Assembly: GCA_046342195.1 (NCBI GenBank)
Contig: JBKDQE010000067.1
Coordinates: 1-64,000 of the forward strand
DNA from: CANHBY01 sp046342195
Lineage (GTDB): Bacteria; Pseudomonadota; Gammaproteobacteria; Burkholderiales; Burkholderiaceae_C
DNA: 64,000 nt
Reading direction: 5' to 3'
The notes beneath the pieces are model-generated. The model worked only from the letters and a program-made list of their open reading frames with translations. It had not been told where the DNA came from and did no database searches. Shown here piece after piece: positions 7,923 through 16,955 of the stretch (positions are counted from its first letter, which is position 1; each line of letters opens with the position of its first letter). The position numbers and the translations under genes were made by a program.

Positions 7923-8996
7923 ATGAGCATACAAACTGACTCGTTTGAACACCCACGCCGCATGGTCAGCCCTGCGGCTATTTCACCCAATGAAGAAGCC
8001 ATCGAGCGCGCTTTGCGCCCCAAAGGGCTGGCCGACTACGTGGGGCAGGTCAAGGCCCGCGAGCAGCTTGATATTTTCATCAGTGCCGCCAAAAAGCGCC
8101 AGGAAGCACTTGACCACGTTTTGTTATTCGGCCCCCCGGGGCTGGGAAAAACCACCCTTAGCCACATCATTGCCCACGAATTGGGGGTCAATCTCAGGCA
8201 AACTTCAGGCCCGGTTCTTGAAAAGCCGAAAGATCTTGCCGCCATTCTCACCAATCTCGAAAAAAATGATGTCTTGTTCATTGATGAAATTCATCGCCTC
8301 AGCCCGGTGGTTGAAGAAATTCTTTACCCGGCCCTGGAAGATTATCAAATCGACATCATGATTGGTGAGGGGCCGGCAGCCCGCTCGATCAAACTTGACT
8401 TGCAAGCCTTTACCCTGGTGGGCGCCACCACCCGTGCCGGCATGCTCACCAACCCGTTGCGAGATCGTTTTGGCATTGTTGCCCGCCTTGAGTTTTACAC
8501 CCCGGAAGAACTCTCCCGTATCGTGACCCGCTCTGCCGGACTGCTCAACGTGCCCACCGATGCCGAAGGTGCCTTCGAGATTGCCAGGCGCTCTCGTGGC
8601 ACCCCCCGAATTGCCAACCGCTTACTGCGGCGAGTGCGTGACTACGTTGAGGTCAAGGGAAGCGGACACATCAATAAAACCTTGGCCGACAAAGCCTTGG
8701 CCATGCTGGATGTAGACCCCTTGGGCTTTGACCTGATGGACCGCAAACTCCTGGAAGCCGTGATACACCGATTTGATGGAGGCCCCGTCGGGCTCGATAA
8801 CGTGGCAGCCGCCATCGGCGAAGAACGTGAAACCATTGAAGACGTGATCGAGCCCTTCCTGATTCAGCAAGGCTACTTGCAACGCACACCCCGCGGGCGT
8901 ATAGCCACACAAGCCGCATTTCAACACCTCGGTTTACCCACTCCGAAAATTCAACAGGATATTTTCCTCTCGACAGAAAACAAATCTGATCAGTGA
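7923..8996 (+). CDS. ruvB: Holliday junction branch-migration ATPase RuvB
   Basis: Hexameric AAA+ motor that drives branch migration with RuvA. The 357-residue protein has the N-terminal ERALRPKGLADYVGQ block, Walker A GPPGLGKTT, Walker B LFIDEIHRL, sensor 1 GATTRAGML, the arginine-finger region RDRFGI, sensor 2 RGTPRIANRLL, and the C-terminal winged helix ending near YLQRTPRGR. ATG 7923 is used. The frame is also open from GTG 7896, which has AGGGG just upstream, so the longer form cannot be excluded. The gene converges with tex, leaving 24 bp between stops. Its separation from ruvA by 2.5 kb is unusual. Confidence 0.97.
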   Translation: MSIQTDSFEHPRRMVSPAAISPNEEAIERALRPKGLADYVGQVKAREQLDIFISAAKKRQEALDHVLLFGPPGLGKTTLSHIIAHELGVNLRQTSGPVLEKPKDLAAILTNLEKNDVLFIDEIHRLSPVVEEILYPALEDYQIDIMIGEGPAARSIKLDLQAFTLVGATTRAGMLTNPLRDRFGIVARLEFYTPEELSRIVTRSAGLLNVPTDAEGAFEIARRSRGTPRIANRLLRRVRDYVEVKGSGHINKTLADKALAMLDVDPLGFDLMDRKLLEAVIHRFDGGPVGLDNVAAAIGEERETIEDVIEPFLIQQGYLQRTPRGRIATQAAFQHLGLPTPKIQQDIFLSTENKSDQ

Positions 8997-9020
8997 GTGG
9001 CGCTGTCAGAAAAGACTTCT

Positions 9021-11378
9021 TCAAGATTTGTTCTTCAAGCCTTGTAATTTGGCAAATGCGGCGGCCATGGCGTTTGGCGCTTCGGCTTCTTTCTTCGGCG
9101 GGAGCGCACGGCATTGAGGCCCCGTACCGCGCGCCTCCGAGGAAGGTCTCGCCCCTGATGCAGCCCCTGACGCAGCTCGCTGTGCGACGGTATCGAGCTT
9201 CATGGTCAGCGAGATACGCTTGCGGGTCAAGTCCACTTCGAGCACTTTCACCTTGACAATGTCCCCGGCCTTGACCACCTCGCGCGCGTCATTCACAAAT
9301 TTGTGACTGAGCTGACTGACATGCACCAGACCATCCTGATGCACGCCCAAATCAACGAAAGCGCCAAACTGGGCCACGTTGGTCACGGTGCCTTCGAGGG
9401 TCATGCCGGGTTGCAGATCTTTGAGGTCTTCGACCCCTTCAGCCAGTCGTGCCACTTTGAAATCTGGGCGGGGGTCCCGGCCTGGCTTTTCAAGCTCGGC
9501 CAGAATATCTTTCACGGTGATGAGGCCGAATTTTTCGTCGGCAAATAATTCCGGCTTGAGCTGGCGAATCACGTCAGAGCGACCAATTATGTCCTGAACC
9601 GGTTTCTTGATGGCTGAAGCCATGCGCTCGACCAAAGGGTAAGTTTCGGGGTGAAGCGCAGAAAAATCCAGCGGGTTGTCGCCTCCGCGAATGCGCAAAA
9701 AGCCCGCACACTGCTCGAAGGTTTTCGGGCCCAGGCTGCTCACCTCCAGTAATTGCTGGCGGCTGCGAAAGGCCCCATGGGTATCGCGCCAACGTACCAC
9801 ATGGGCGGCCACACTTTTGCTCAAACCCGACACGCGCGACAACAGAGGCACCGAGGCCGTGTTGAGATCCACCCCTACCGAATTCACGCAGTCTTCGACG
9901 ACACTGTCGAGGCTGCGCGCCATTTCGCTTTGATTGACATCATGCTGATATTGCCCCACCCCGATGCTCTTGGGGTCAATCTTGACCAATTCGGCCAGGG
10001 GGTCTTGGAGGCGGCGGGCAATGCTCACTGCGCCCCGCAGGCTCACGTCAAGTTCAGGCAGCTCTTGGCTGGCATACTCGCTGGCCGAATAAACCGAGGC
10101 GCCGGCCTCGCTCACCACGATTTTTTGCACACTTGGGGCTTGCGGGTCAAGGGCTTGAAGACGCTTGATCAGATCACCGGCCAGACGGTCAGTTTCACGG
10201 CTTGCGGTGCCATTACCAATGGCAATGATATTGACGTTATGGCTGGCACACAAACGGGCCAGGGTATGCAAAGAGCCCTCCCAGTCATTGCGAGGCTCAT
10301 GGGGGTAGACGGTTGACGTGGCCAGCATCTTGCCTGTGGCATCGACCACTGCCACCTTGCACCCGGTTCGAATGCCAGGGTCCAGGCCCATCACCACACG
10401 GGGGCCCGCAGGGGCCGCCAACAGTAAATCACGCAAATTCTCTGCGAAAACCTTGATGGCCACAGCCTCGGCCTCTTCACGCAAGCGGCTGAAAAGATCA
10501 CGCTCAAGGCTCAGGCTGAGCTTGACCTTCCAGGCCCAACTGATGCACTTGCGGAGAAAGTCATCGGCGGCTCGACCCGCATGATGCCAGCCCAAATGAA
10601 CCGCGATACGCGACTCGGCGGGGTTCAGGGCCGCCCCTTCAGGGCTTGCCGGAGGCTGTAACTTGGCTTCGAGAATTTCGAGGGTGCGCCCACGAAATAC
10701 AGCCAGCGCCCGGTGCGAGGGCACAGTGCGGATGGGTTCGGCGTAATCGAAATAATCGCGGAATTTGGCCACATCCGGGTTGTTGGGGTCTTTGCCTTCG
10801 ATCAAACGGCTGCAAAATTCGGCCTCATCCCAGAGCCAATCGCGAAGGCTCTTGACCAAAACGGCCTCTTCACTCCAGCGTTCAGAGAGAATGTCCCGCA
10901 CCCCATCAAGCACGGCAGCCGCGTCAGCAAAACCGGCCTCCGCCTTGATAAACCCTTGAGCCTCTTCCTGCGGAATCAAGCATGGGTTGTCAAACAGCCG
11001 GTCAGCCAAGGGCTCCAGGCCTGCCTCGCGCGCAAGCATTGCCTTGGTGCGACGCTTGGGCTTGTAGGGCACATAGAGGTCTTCAAGTTCTTGCTTGGTG
11101 GGTGCAGCCTCAATGCGGGCGCGTAAGTCAGGGCTCAACTTGCCTTGCTCATCGATACTTTTCAAGATGGCCTCACGTCGGGCCTGCAACTCGCGCAAGT
11201 ACAACAACCGGGCCTCAAGATCGCGCAGTTGGGTGTCGTCCAGGCCCTCAGTGACTTCTTTGCGGTAGCGTGCAATAAAAGGGACGGTGGCACCACCATC
11301 CAGCAAACTCACTGCGGCATTCACCTGCGCGGGCCGCACCTTCAGCTCGGCTGCGATTTGTAAAAGAATCTTGTCCAA
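9021..11378 (-). CDS. tex: Tex family RNA-binding transcription accessory protein
   Basis: Tex proteins bind nucleic acid and affect transcription and RNA turnover; the exact role varies. The roughly 785-residue protein has the N-terminal HTH-like Tex region (KVRPAQVNAAVSLLDGGATV), a YqgF/RNase-H-like domain (VMGLDPGIRTGCKVAVVD), helix-hairpin-helix repeats (NTASVPLLSRVSGLSKSVA) and a C-terminal S1 domain (GTVTNVAQFGAFVDLGVHQD). A low-complexity tail follows. No ATG precedes the conserved start. TTG 11376-11378 gives MDKILLQIAAELK, the expected family N-terminus; a TTG at 11447 is an alternative. It is divergent from the fusion glycosyltransferase gene. Confidence 0.95.
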   Translation of the reverse strand: MDKILLQIAAELKVRPAQVNAAVSLLDGGATVPFIARYRKEVTEGLDDTQLRDLEARLLYLRELQARREAILKSIDEQGKLSPDLRARIEAAPTKQELEDLYVPYKPKRRTKAMLAREAGLEPLADRLFDNPCLIPQEEAQGFIKAEAGFADAAAVLDGVRDILSERWSEEAVLVKSLRDWLWDEAEFCSRLIEGKDPNNPDVAKFRDYFDYAEPIRTVPSHRALAVFRGRTLEILEAKLQPPASPEGAALNPAESRIAVHLGWHHAGRAADDFLRKCISWAWKVKLSLSLERDLFSRLREEAEAVAIKVFAENLRDLLLAAPAGPRVVMGLDPGIRTGCKVAVVDATGKMLATSTVYPHEPRNDWEGSLHTLARLCASHNVNIIAIGNGTASRETDRLAGDLIKRLQALDPQAPSVQKIVVSEAGASVYSASEYASQELPELDVSLRGAVSIARRLQDPLAELVKIDPKSIGVGQYQHDVNQSEMARSLDSVVEDCVNSVGVDLNTASVPLLSRVSGLSKSVAAHVVRWRDTHGAFRSRQQLLEVSSLGPKTFEQCAGFLRIRGGDNPLDFSALHPETYPLVERMASAIKKPVQDIIGRSDVIRQLKPELFADEKFGLITVKDILAELEKPGRDPRPDFKVARLAEGVEDLKDLQPGMTLEGTVTNVAQFGAFVDLGVHQDGLVHVSQLSHKFVNDAREVVKAGDIVKVKVLEVDLTRKRISLTMKLDTVAQRAASGAASGARPSSEARGTGPQCRALPPKKEAEAPNAMAAAFAKLQGLKNKS

Positions 11379-11694
11379 ATTGGCTCTCGTTGCATTTGAT
11401 CCGGTGAGTGTGCCACAGGCCCGATCGCGGTGTGTTGAAAACGACAACGTGTTGAATTTTGATACCCTGAACCTGGCCCGGTGCTCAGTGTCTTTGCTTG
11501 GATTGAATGCAATTTTCCCCGTTTATTCCTGCATGACCCAAGCGCAATACCCCTAGTATGAGGGCATGGGATCGACGTCAAATGAGGGTGTGAAACACCT
11601 GCATTGGTCTCGGTGCTGAGATATTCGTGCCTTGCACCATGGTTCCACTGAGCGCGTCCCAGCTTGTTTCAAGGTTCCCCCCGACGAGGCCCCT
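11379..11694. other. Divergent intergenic region between tex and the GT-methyltransferase gene
   Basis: 316 bp with no gene recognised. It must carry the promoters of both divergent genes. Several AT-rich hexamers resemble -10 sequences, but none has a well-spaced -35 partner. GAGG at 11686-11689 is the ribosome-binding site of the plus-strand gene. Confidence 0.5.
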
Positions 11695-13335
11695 ATGCCG
11701 CAATCTCCCCATTTTCATTTGGCCATCATGCAGCCCCCCGGTTATGTTCACTCCCTGGGTTTTTTGGATCCTGCGCGTTATGTGCGGTATCAACTGAGAC
11801 GCTTGGGGATGAAGGTGTCTATCAGTAAAAATCGGCTTCGCGAAGATGCCATCAATTTGGTATTTGGGTCTCATTTGGGGTTCGATCCGGCCTTGCGTGC
11901 GCGCTATGCTTACCTCATTTGCAATTTCGAGCAGCTCGGCCCCGGCGGCGCCCACCTGAGTCCCGACTATTTGCGTTTGCTCAAGTCCTCTGCCGTGGTT
12001 GACTACGACGTGCAAAACGTGCCCCACTACTGTGCAGATGCCCAAGATGTTCCTCTGTTGCCGTTTTATTCAGCACCGTACCTGAAAGCCGAGAATGCTC
12101 CGCCTCTTGAAGACCGGCCCATTGACCTGCTTTTTTTTGGCAGCATGAATGAGCGCCGCAAGGCTTTTATTCAAAGGGTGGAAGCGAGCGGAATTAAAGT
12201 GGCGGTGTTTGATCGCCCGCTCTACGGCCCCGAACGGGATGAATATATCCGCCAAGCCAAAGCCGTGCTTAATTGCCACTTTTACGAAAGCAGCCGCTTT
12301 GAAACCATTCGGGCCAGCCATTGTTTGTCTTTAGGAACCCCCGTGATTTCGGAACGATCACTCCAGGTGCCGATGGGCTTTGATGAAGCTGTGTTCTGGC
12401 TTGATGAAGCACAATTTGCCAATTTCTTCCAGACGTTCTTTAAGTCAGAGCTTTTCTATACGCAGGCACGCGAAAAAATGCTGGCTTTTGCAACGATCGA
12501 CCCGATCGAAAATTATGCAGATCTGGTGGGTTTTGCCGCCGGCTTTGTCCAAGGTTATCTGAAAAACCATGAGCCAGCGCCCTGGCGGCCTGACAAAGTC
12601 AATCTTGGTTCAGGAAAAGATTACCGTCTGGGCTGGCTGAATATAGATGTTCTCGACAAAGCCGAGCCTGACCTGGTTTTAGACCTTGGCCAACCTGTCG
12701 AGTGGCCTGTTCAAGCCTTCACCCGTTTCGGATCTGCCCTTGAACTCGAGCAGGGCTCCGTGGGCGCCATCTATGCCAATAACGTGCTCGAACATGTTCC
12801 CGACCTTGTGATGCTCATGAGCAACGCACTGGCCCTTCTCAAAGAGGGAGGCACTTTTGAAATTGAAGTGCCCTACGAAAAATCACCCACCGCCTGGCAA
12901 GACCCCACCCACCTCCGGGCCCTGAATGAAAATTCCTGGGTCTACTACACCGATTGGTTCTGGTACCTGGGGTGGTTTGAGCACCGCTTTGAAATCACCG
13001 ACTCCAGTTGGCTGGACTTGAAACTTCAACCTTGCACCAAAAATGATGCCGCCTTCATGCGGGTGGTGTTGCGCAAAGTGATCACCTCGGATCAAGAACG
13101 CAACCTGGCCCGGGTGATGCGGGCAGATTTTGGTGGATTGGATGCCGATGACCCTGCCGATACAGACATTTTTTTCACGTTCGAAGACGATACCGTTGAC
13201 CTGCCTGACTGGGTGAAAAAGCCCGGAACAAACTTGGCTCAGGGGCACCCGCAGGGGCCGACCATCACAACGCCTTCCGCCAGCGTATTAAACACCGTCA
13301 GCAAGGCCATGTTTCAGGAAGCTTTCAGCTCCTGA
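11695..13335 (+). CDS. Glycosyltransferase-like / SAM methyltransferase fusion protein
   Basis: A 546-residue two-domain cytoplasmic protein. The N-terminal half (about 1-300) resembles group-1/CgeB-type glycosyltransferases: IDLLFFGSMNERR in the middle, then the nucleotide-sugar-binding-like end NCHFYESSRFETIRASHCLS with GTPVISER. The C-terminal half (about 305-460) is a class I methyltransferase of the Methyltransf_11 type: VNLGSGKDYRLGWLNIDVLD as motif I, the ANNVLEHVPD block, and GGTFEIEVPY. The donor and acceptor are unknown. A role in polysaccharide or glycan-tail modification is inference. ATG 11695 follows GAGG by 5 nt and is preferred over the upstream TTG 11632. The next gene starts 37 bp downstream, so the two probably form an operon. 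A perfect 8-bp inverted repeat overlaps the stop (13321-13339) but lacks a T-run. Confidence 0.75.
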   Translation: MPQSPHFHLAIMQPPGYVHSLGFLDPARYVRYQLRRLGMKVSISKNRLREDAINLVFGSHLGFDPALRARYAYLICNFEQLGPGGAHLSPDYLRLLKSSAVVDYDVQNVPHYCADAQDVPLLPFYSAPYLKAENAPPLEDRPIDLLFFGSMNERRKAFIQRVEASGIKVAVFDRPLYGPERDEYIRQAKAVLNCHFYESSRFETIRASHCLSLGTPVISERSLQVPMGFDEAVFWLDEAQFANFFQTFFKSELFYTQAREKMLAFATIDPIENYADLVGFAAGFVQGYLKNHEPAPWRPDKVNLGSGKDYRLGWLNIDVLDKAEPDLVLDLGQPVEWPVQAFTRFGSALELEQGSVGAIYANNVLEHVPDLVMLMSNALALLKEGGTFEIEVPYEKSPTAWQDPTHLRALNENSWVYYTDWFWYLGWFEHRFEITDSSWLDLKLQPCTKNDAAFMRVVLRKVITSDQERNLARVMRADFGGLDADDPADTDIFFTFEDDTVDLPDWVKKPGTNLAQGHPQGPTITTPSASVLNTVSKAMFQEAFSS

Positions 13336-13372
13336 AAGCGTGCACTTTATTCATCATCTGAGAATCTGATTG

Positions 13373-14377
13373 ATGTCGATTGATAGCAAGTCAACAGTCA
13401 ATGAGTTGAATGTCCCGACATTGAGTGAGTCAGATGTTTTGAAGAATGAACCTGCCGCGCCCGGGCCGGGCCACCAGCTTCAAGCGGCTGATTCCGTGAA
13501 AGCGGGCTTTCGGCGGTCGTTTTCGGCTGCTCTGGAGAGAGTTGAAACCAAATTGGCTGCGATTTATCACCGCAGCCCAGTCAGGCCCCTGGTTTTGGCT
13601 TGGGCCCTGCTGGCGCTTGGTTTATGCCTTTTACTTGGCGGCATCGTTGTGCATTTTCGAGCAGCCAAGCCGTCCTCCGGGGCGCAGGTTTTGGTCAGTA
13701 CTCAGGCGGCCTCAGCTCCTATTGCCGCAGTACCTCTTGAAAAACCGGCCATCGTTGCGCCTCATTCCGAAGTTATTGGCACTGAAAGCAAGACTGTCTT
13801 GCCAACGCCGGGCCATTCTGGCGCCACAGAGATTCCACACGAAGCCCCCCCCAAAAAACAAGAAGAGGTCAAAGACCCCAAAGCTACCCAAGGCCCCGAC
13901 GCCATCTCCGGGGCAAAATCCGAGTCACAAAATAGCGTCATGCCCGCTTCATCTTCCACTGAAACCCCTATAGAAAGCTCCAAAGCAGAAGATTCGCTTG
14001 AAATCGTTTTCGGAGCTGATCGCTCAGGCAATGGGGTGCCCGACAGGCTTGACCGATGGATTCATAAAACTTTCCTGGCCAAGAGCACGCAAGAGGCTGC
14101 TCTGGCTTACTTCCGCACGGCCTTGCCCCTGGCCAACAAGGCCTTTCAGGGGGTCTCTTTGTCGTCAAACGAAAAACTGATGGCATTGCGTGCCGCGGAG
14201 TGCTATTTGGTCACTGCCCATGAAGGCGGGCTTGCATTGGCCCCGAATCTCAACGACCGTGTGCTCATGCTGGGCGGTGAAGCAGCCGTTCGAATCAAGG
14301 TTCTTTTCAAGCAGCTGGAAGGGGTTCATTACACTGTGGCTGGAAACAGTGCCGGTGCCTGTGTGGGAAATCAGTGA
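13373..14377 (+). CDS. Membrane-anchored protein of unknown function
   Basis: Not recognised as a known family. The 334-residue product has a roughly 65-residue N-terminal cytoplasmic part and one strong transmembrane helix (PLVLAWALLALGLCLLLGGI, about 68-90). A long Pro/Ser/Glu/Lys-rich linker (about 95-210) follows, then a folded C-terminal part. The latter begins DRSGNGVPDRLDRWI, resembling the calcium-binding D-x-(S/D)-G-N-G-x-x-D loop of dockerin/thrombospondin-3 repeats, and continues as an Ala/Leu-rich helical region. Topology would put the C-terminal domain in the periplasm. ATG 13373 is used. It probably shares a transcript with the preceding fusion enzyme, suggesting an envelope role. 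Confidence 0.7.
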   Translation: MSIDSKSTVNELNVPTLSESDVLKNEPAAPGPGHQLQAADSVKAGFRRSFSAALERVETKLAAIYHRSPVRPLVLAWALLALGLCLLLGGIVVHFRAAKPSSGAQVLVSTQAASAPIAAVPLEKPAIVAPHSEVIGTESKTVLPTPGHSGATEIPHEAPPKKQEEVKDPKATQGPDAISGAKSESQNSVMPASSSTETPIESSKAEDSLEIVFGADRSGNGVPDRLDRWIHKTFLAKSTQEAALAYFRTALPLANKAFQGVSLSSNEKLMALRAAECYLVTAHEGGLALAPNLNDRVLMLGGEAAVRIKVLFKQLEGVHYTVAGNSAGACVGNQ

Positions 14378-14415
14378 GCATTCATTCACCAGGCTGGCTG
14401 GGAGCCAGCGCCGCG

Positions 14416-14477
14416 CGCCTTGCCCTGCGCCCCAATGACCGCGTTCGCACTGGCATCTTTAGTCCTAACAGGCCCTA
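14416..14477 (+). repeat. 62-bp dispersed repeat, copy 1
   Basis: Matches 25128-25189 at 59 of 62 positions in the same orientation, beginning CGCCTTGCCCTGCG and ending AACAGGCCCTA. The outer edge, read on the minus strand, is TAGGGCCTGTTA, which looks like an insertion-sequence terminus. It lies 38 bp after the stop of the preceding gene. Confidence 0.85.
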
Positions 14478-14554
14478 GATAACCCACAACACTCTTCGAG
14501 GCCAAATACTTACTTTAAGCAAAATAAGGGTTGAACTTCTGTGTACAAACCAGG

Positions 14555-14582
14555 TTCCAAATTGGCGTGAGAGCCCTATACT
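14555..14582 (+). promoter_or_regulatory. Candidate sigma-70 promoter for ctpA
   Basis: TTCCAA, a 16-bp spacer, then TATACT (14577-14582), 66 bp upstream of the ctpA ATG. The -10 is good and the -35 is weak. Confidence 0.35.
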
Positions 14583-14647
14583 GACTTGGCACGCAAACTT
14601 CTTGCAGGCTCTTTCACACCAGACCGTCAGCGCATGAAACAGGAAAC

Positions 14648-16090
14648 ATGATGGGGCAGAAATTAAAAATCACAGGCTGGGTATCCCTTGGCGTTTTGGC
14701 CGGGGCTTTGGCGACCATTCAACTTCAAGCCAAGGCCGGGCGCTCAAATTCGCCTTTGCCCATTGAGGAGCTGCAACAATTGGCCGCCGTTTTCAGTATT
14801 GTCAAGTCAGACTATGTTGAAGAAGTTGACGACAAAAAACTGATCACTGATGCCATCAGTGGCATGGTTTCCGGACTGGATCCTCACACCCAGTACCTTG
14901 ATAAAAAATCTTTTCGCGAATTTCGGGAAGGCACCAGCGGAAAGTTTGTGGGGGTGGGCATTGAAATCAATATGGAAGACGGCTTCGTCAAGGTTGTTTC
15001 GCCCATCGAAGGCTCTCCGGCTTTTCGTGCCGGCATCAAGTCGGGTGACCTGATTACTCAAATTGACGACACCTTGGTCAAGGGTTTGACGCTGGATCAA
15101 GCCATCAAGAAAATGCGGGGAGAACCGAACACCAAGGTGGTGCTGACGGTTTTCCGCAAAAATGAAGATCGCCGTTTCCCGGTGACCATCATCCGGGAAG
15201 AAATTCAACAGCAAAGCGTACGCTCAAAAATTGTCGAGCCCGGTTACGCTTGGCTGCGAGTGAGTCAATTCCAGGATCGCACCCTTGATGATTTCGCACG
15301 CAAACTGGAAGAAGTTTACAAGCAAGAGCCTCAACTCAAGGGCTTGGTTCTCGATTTGCGTAATGACCCAGGCGGCCTTCTCGAGGCCTCGGTGGGTGTT
15401 TCCAGTGCCTTTTTGCCGAAAAACACCTTGATAGTTTCCACCAAAGGTCAAATCAGGGGCTCTAACGCCGAGTACAAAGCCCACCCTGAGTTTTATACTC
15501 GCAGATCCACCAGCCCTGACCCTCTGCGTAAATTGCCAGAAGCTTTAAAGTCTGTGCCGATGGTGGTGCTCGTGAATGAAGGGTCTGCCTCGGCCAGCGA
15601 AATTGTTGCCGGGGCCCTTCAAGATCATCAGCGGGCCGTCATCATGGGGGCACAAACCTTTGGCAAAGGCTCGGTACAAACGGTTCAACCACTTTCAGCC
15701 GACACAGGCCTCAAGCTCACGACGGCCCGTTATTACACACCGAGCGGCCGATCCATTCAGGCTGCCGGCATCAAGCCTGATATTCCCTTGGATGAAACCG
15801 CTGAGGGTAACCTGTTCTCCGCCCTGAGGCTGCGCGAAGCCGACTTGCAAAAACATATCAACAGCGGTCAGGGTGAAGAAAAGAAAGATGAAGCCCGCGA
15901 AAAGGCTCGTGAGGAGGCCCGCAAACGGCTGGAGGAGGATCCCAAGGGCGCTGGCTTGAAGCCGCCCCCAGAGATGGGCAGCGCTGATGACTTCCAGCTG
16001 ACCCAAGCCTTGAACCACCTCAAAGGAAAGCCTGTGCTTGTCAGCAAAACGGCCTCTGAAACAAAGGTTGAACCACGACCAGCCCCGTAA
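14648..16090 (+). CDS. ctpA: Carboxyl-terminal processing serine protease (peptidase S41)
   Basis: Periplasmic tail-specific protease of 480 residues. It has an N-terminal signal/anchor helix (ITGWVSLGVLAGALATI), an N-terminal helical region with GLDPHTQYLD, a PDZ domain (about 95-180, beginning GVGIEINMEDG), and an S41 catalytic domain with the nucleophile Ser in NEGSASASEI and the general-base Lys in QTFGKGSVQ. A Lys/Glu-rich C-terminal tail follows. AGGAAAC directly before ATG 14648 supports the start. A strong intrinsic terminator follows the gene. Bacterial homologues trim or degrade envelope proteins such as murein hydrolases; the substrate here is unknown. Confidence 0.95.
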   Translation: MMGQKLKITGWVSLGVLAGALATIQLQAKAGRSNSPLPIEELQQLAAVFSIVKSDYVEEVDDKKLITDAISGMVSGLDPHTQYLDKKSFREFREGTSGKFVGVGIEINMEDGFVKVVSPIEGSPAFRAGIKSGDLITQIDDTLVKGLTLDQAIKKMRGEPNTKVVLTVFRKNEDRRFPVTIIREEIQQQSVRSKIVEPGYAWLRVSQFQDRTLDDFARKLEEVYKQEPQLKGLVLDLRNDPGGLLEASVGVSSAFLPKNTLIVSTKGQIRGSNAEYKAHPEFYTRRSTSPDPLRKLPEALKSVPMVVLVNEGSASASEIVAGALQDHQRAVIMGAQTFGKGSVQTVQPLSADTGLKLTTARYYTPSGRSIQAAGIKPDIPLDETAEGNLFSALRLREADLQKHINSGQGEEKKDEAREKAREEARKRLEEDPKGAGLKPPPEMGSADDFQLTQALNHLKGKPVLVSKTASETKVEPRPAP

Positions 16091-16123
16091 TTTCAGCATC
16101 AGCAGCACGCCCTGCACCCGGAC

Positions 16124-16150
16124 AGCCCATGCTTGCATGGGCTTTTTATT
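16124..16150 (+). terminator. Intrinsic terminator after ctpA
   Basis: Perfect 8-bp stem AGCCCATG/CATGGGCT with a CTTG loop, followed by TTTTATT. It ends 1 bp before the moeB start codon. Confidence 0.85.
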
Positions 16151-16151
16151 C

Positions 16152-16955
16152 ATGAACGACACCCAACTGCTGCGTTATTCACGCCATATTTTGCTCCCTG
16201 AATTGGGCATAGAAGCTCAAACCCGCTGGTTAGCTTCCCATGCGCTGATCATCGGCGCCGGGGGGCTTGGTTGCGCAGCAGCCCTTTACCTGGGCTCTGC
16301 CGGCATGGGCCACCTGACGCTCATCGATCACGACACCATTGACTTGACCAATCTGCAACGCCAAATCGCCCATACGCATGCCCGAGTCGGCGAGCTCAAA
16401 GTGCATTCACTGCGGACAGCCATCCAATCGATCAATCCCGACATTCAAATTACCCCCGTCGCCCAGAAACTACTCTCCGGCCCCACGCTGGATGATTACG
16501 TCCACCAAGCCGATGTTGTACTGGATTGCAGTGATAATTTCGCCACCCGCCAGGCCATCAACTCAGCCTGCGTCAAATTGGGCAAACCCCTTGTCTCTGG
16601 GGCCGCCGTGGCCTGGGATGGGCAATTGTTTGTGTACATGCGGGCCCCTGAGTCTGAAGGGCCACCCCATCAATCGCCTTGTTACGCTTGCCTCTTCCCG
16701 CCAGAATCAAAAGTTCTTGAAACCCCTTGCTCAACCATGGGCGTCATGGCTCCCTTGGTAGGCATGATTGGAAGCATGCAAGCCATAGAAACACTCAAAT
16801 TGCTCTCCGGTTTGGGGAGCAACACGGTGGGTCGGCTTTTCATGATCAATGCCTTGCGTATGAAATGGACAAGCATCCACGTTCAACCTGACCCAAACTG
16901 CCCAATCTGTCGCGGGTCATTTTCCTTGCCCCCCAGCCGGCATGAATGGCGGTAA
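16152..16955 (+). CDS. moeB: ThiF/MoeB-family sulfur-carrier adenylyltransferase
   Basis: Adenylates the C-terminus of a ubiquitin-like sulfur carrier (MoaD for molybdopterin, or ThiS for thiamine). The 267-residue protein has the family start LLRYSRHILLPELG, the nucleotide-binding loop IIGAGGLGCAAALYLGSAG (about 33-51), the LQRQIAH block, the DCSDNFATR segment and the CSTMGV motif. It also has the four zinc cysteines in CYACLFP and CPICRGS. Length matches MoeB; MoeB and ThiF cannot be separated without context, and no moa or thi gene is adjacent. ATG 16152 abuts the ctpA terminator and has no Shine-Dalgarno sequence; an in-frame ATG at 16137 lies inside the hairpin. Confidence 0.9.
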   Translation: MNDTQLLRYSRHILLPELGIEAQTRWLASHALIIGAGGLGCAAALYLGSAGMGHLTLIDHDTIDLTNLQRQIAHTHARVGELKVHSLRTAIQSINPDIQITPVAQKLLSGPTLDDYVHQADVVLDCSDNFATRQAINSACVKLGKPLVSGAAVAWDGQLFVYMRAPESEGPPHQSPCYACLFPPESKVLETPCSTMGVMAPLVGMIGSMQAIETLKLLSGLGSNTVGRLFMINALRMKWTSIHVQPDPNCPICRGSFSLPPSRHEWR

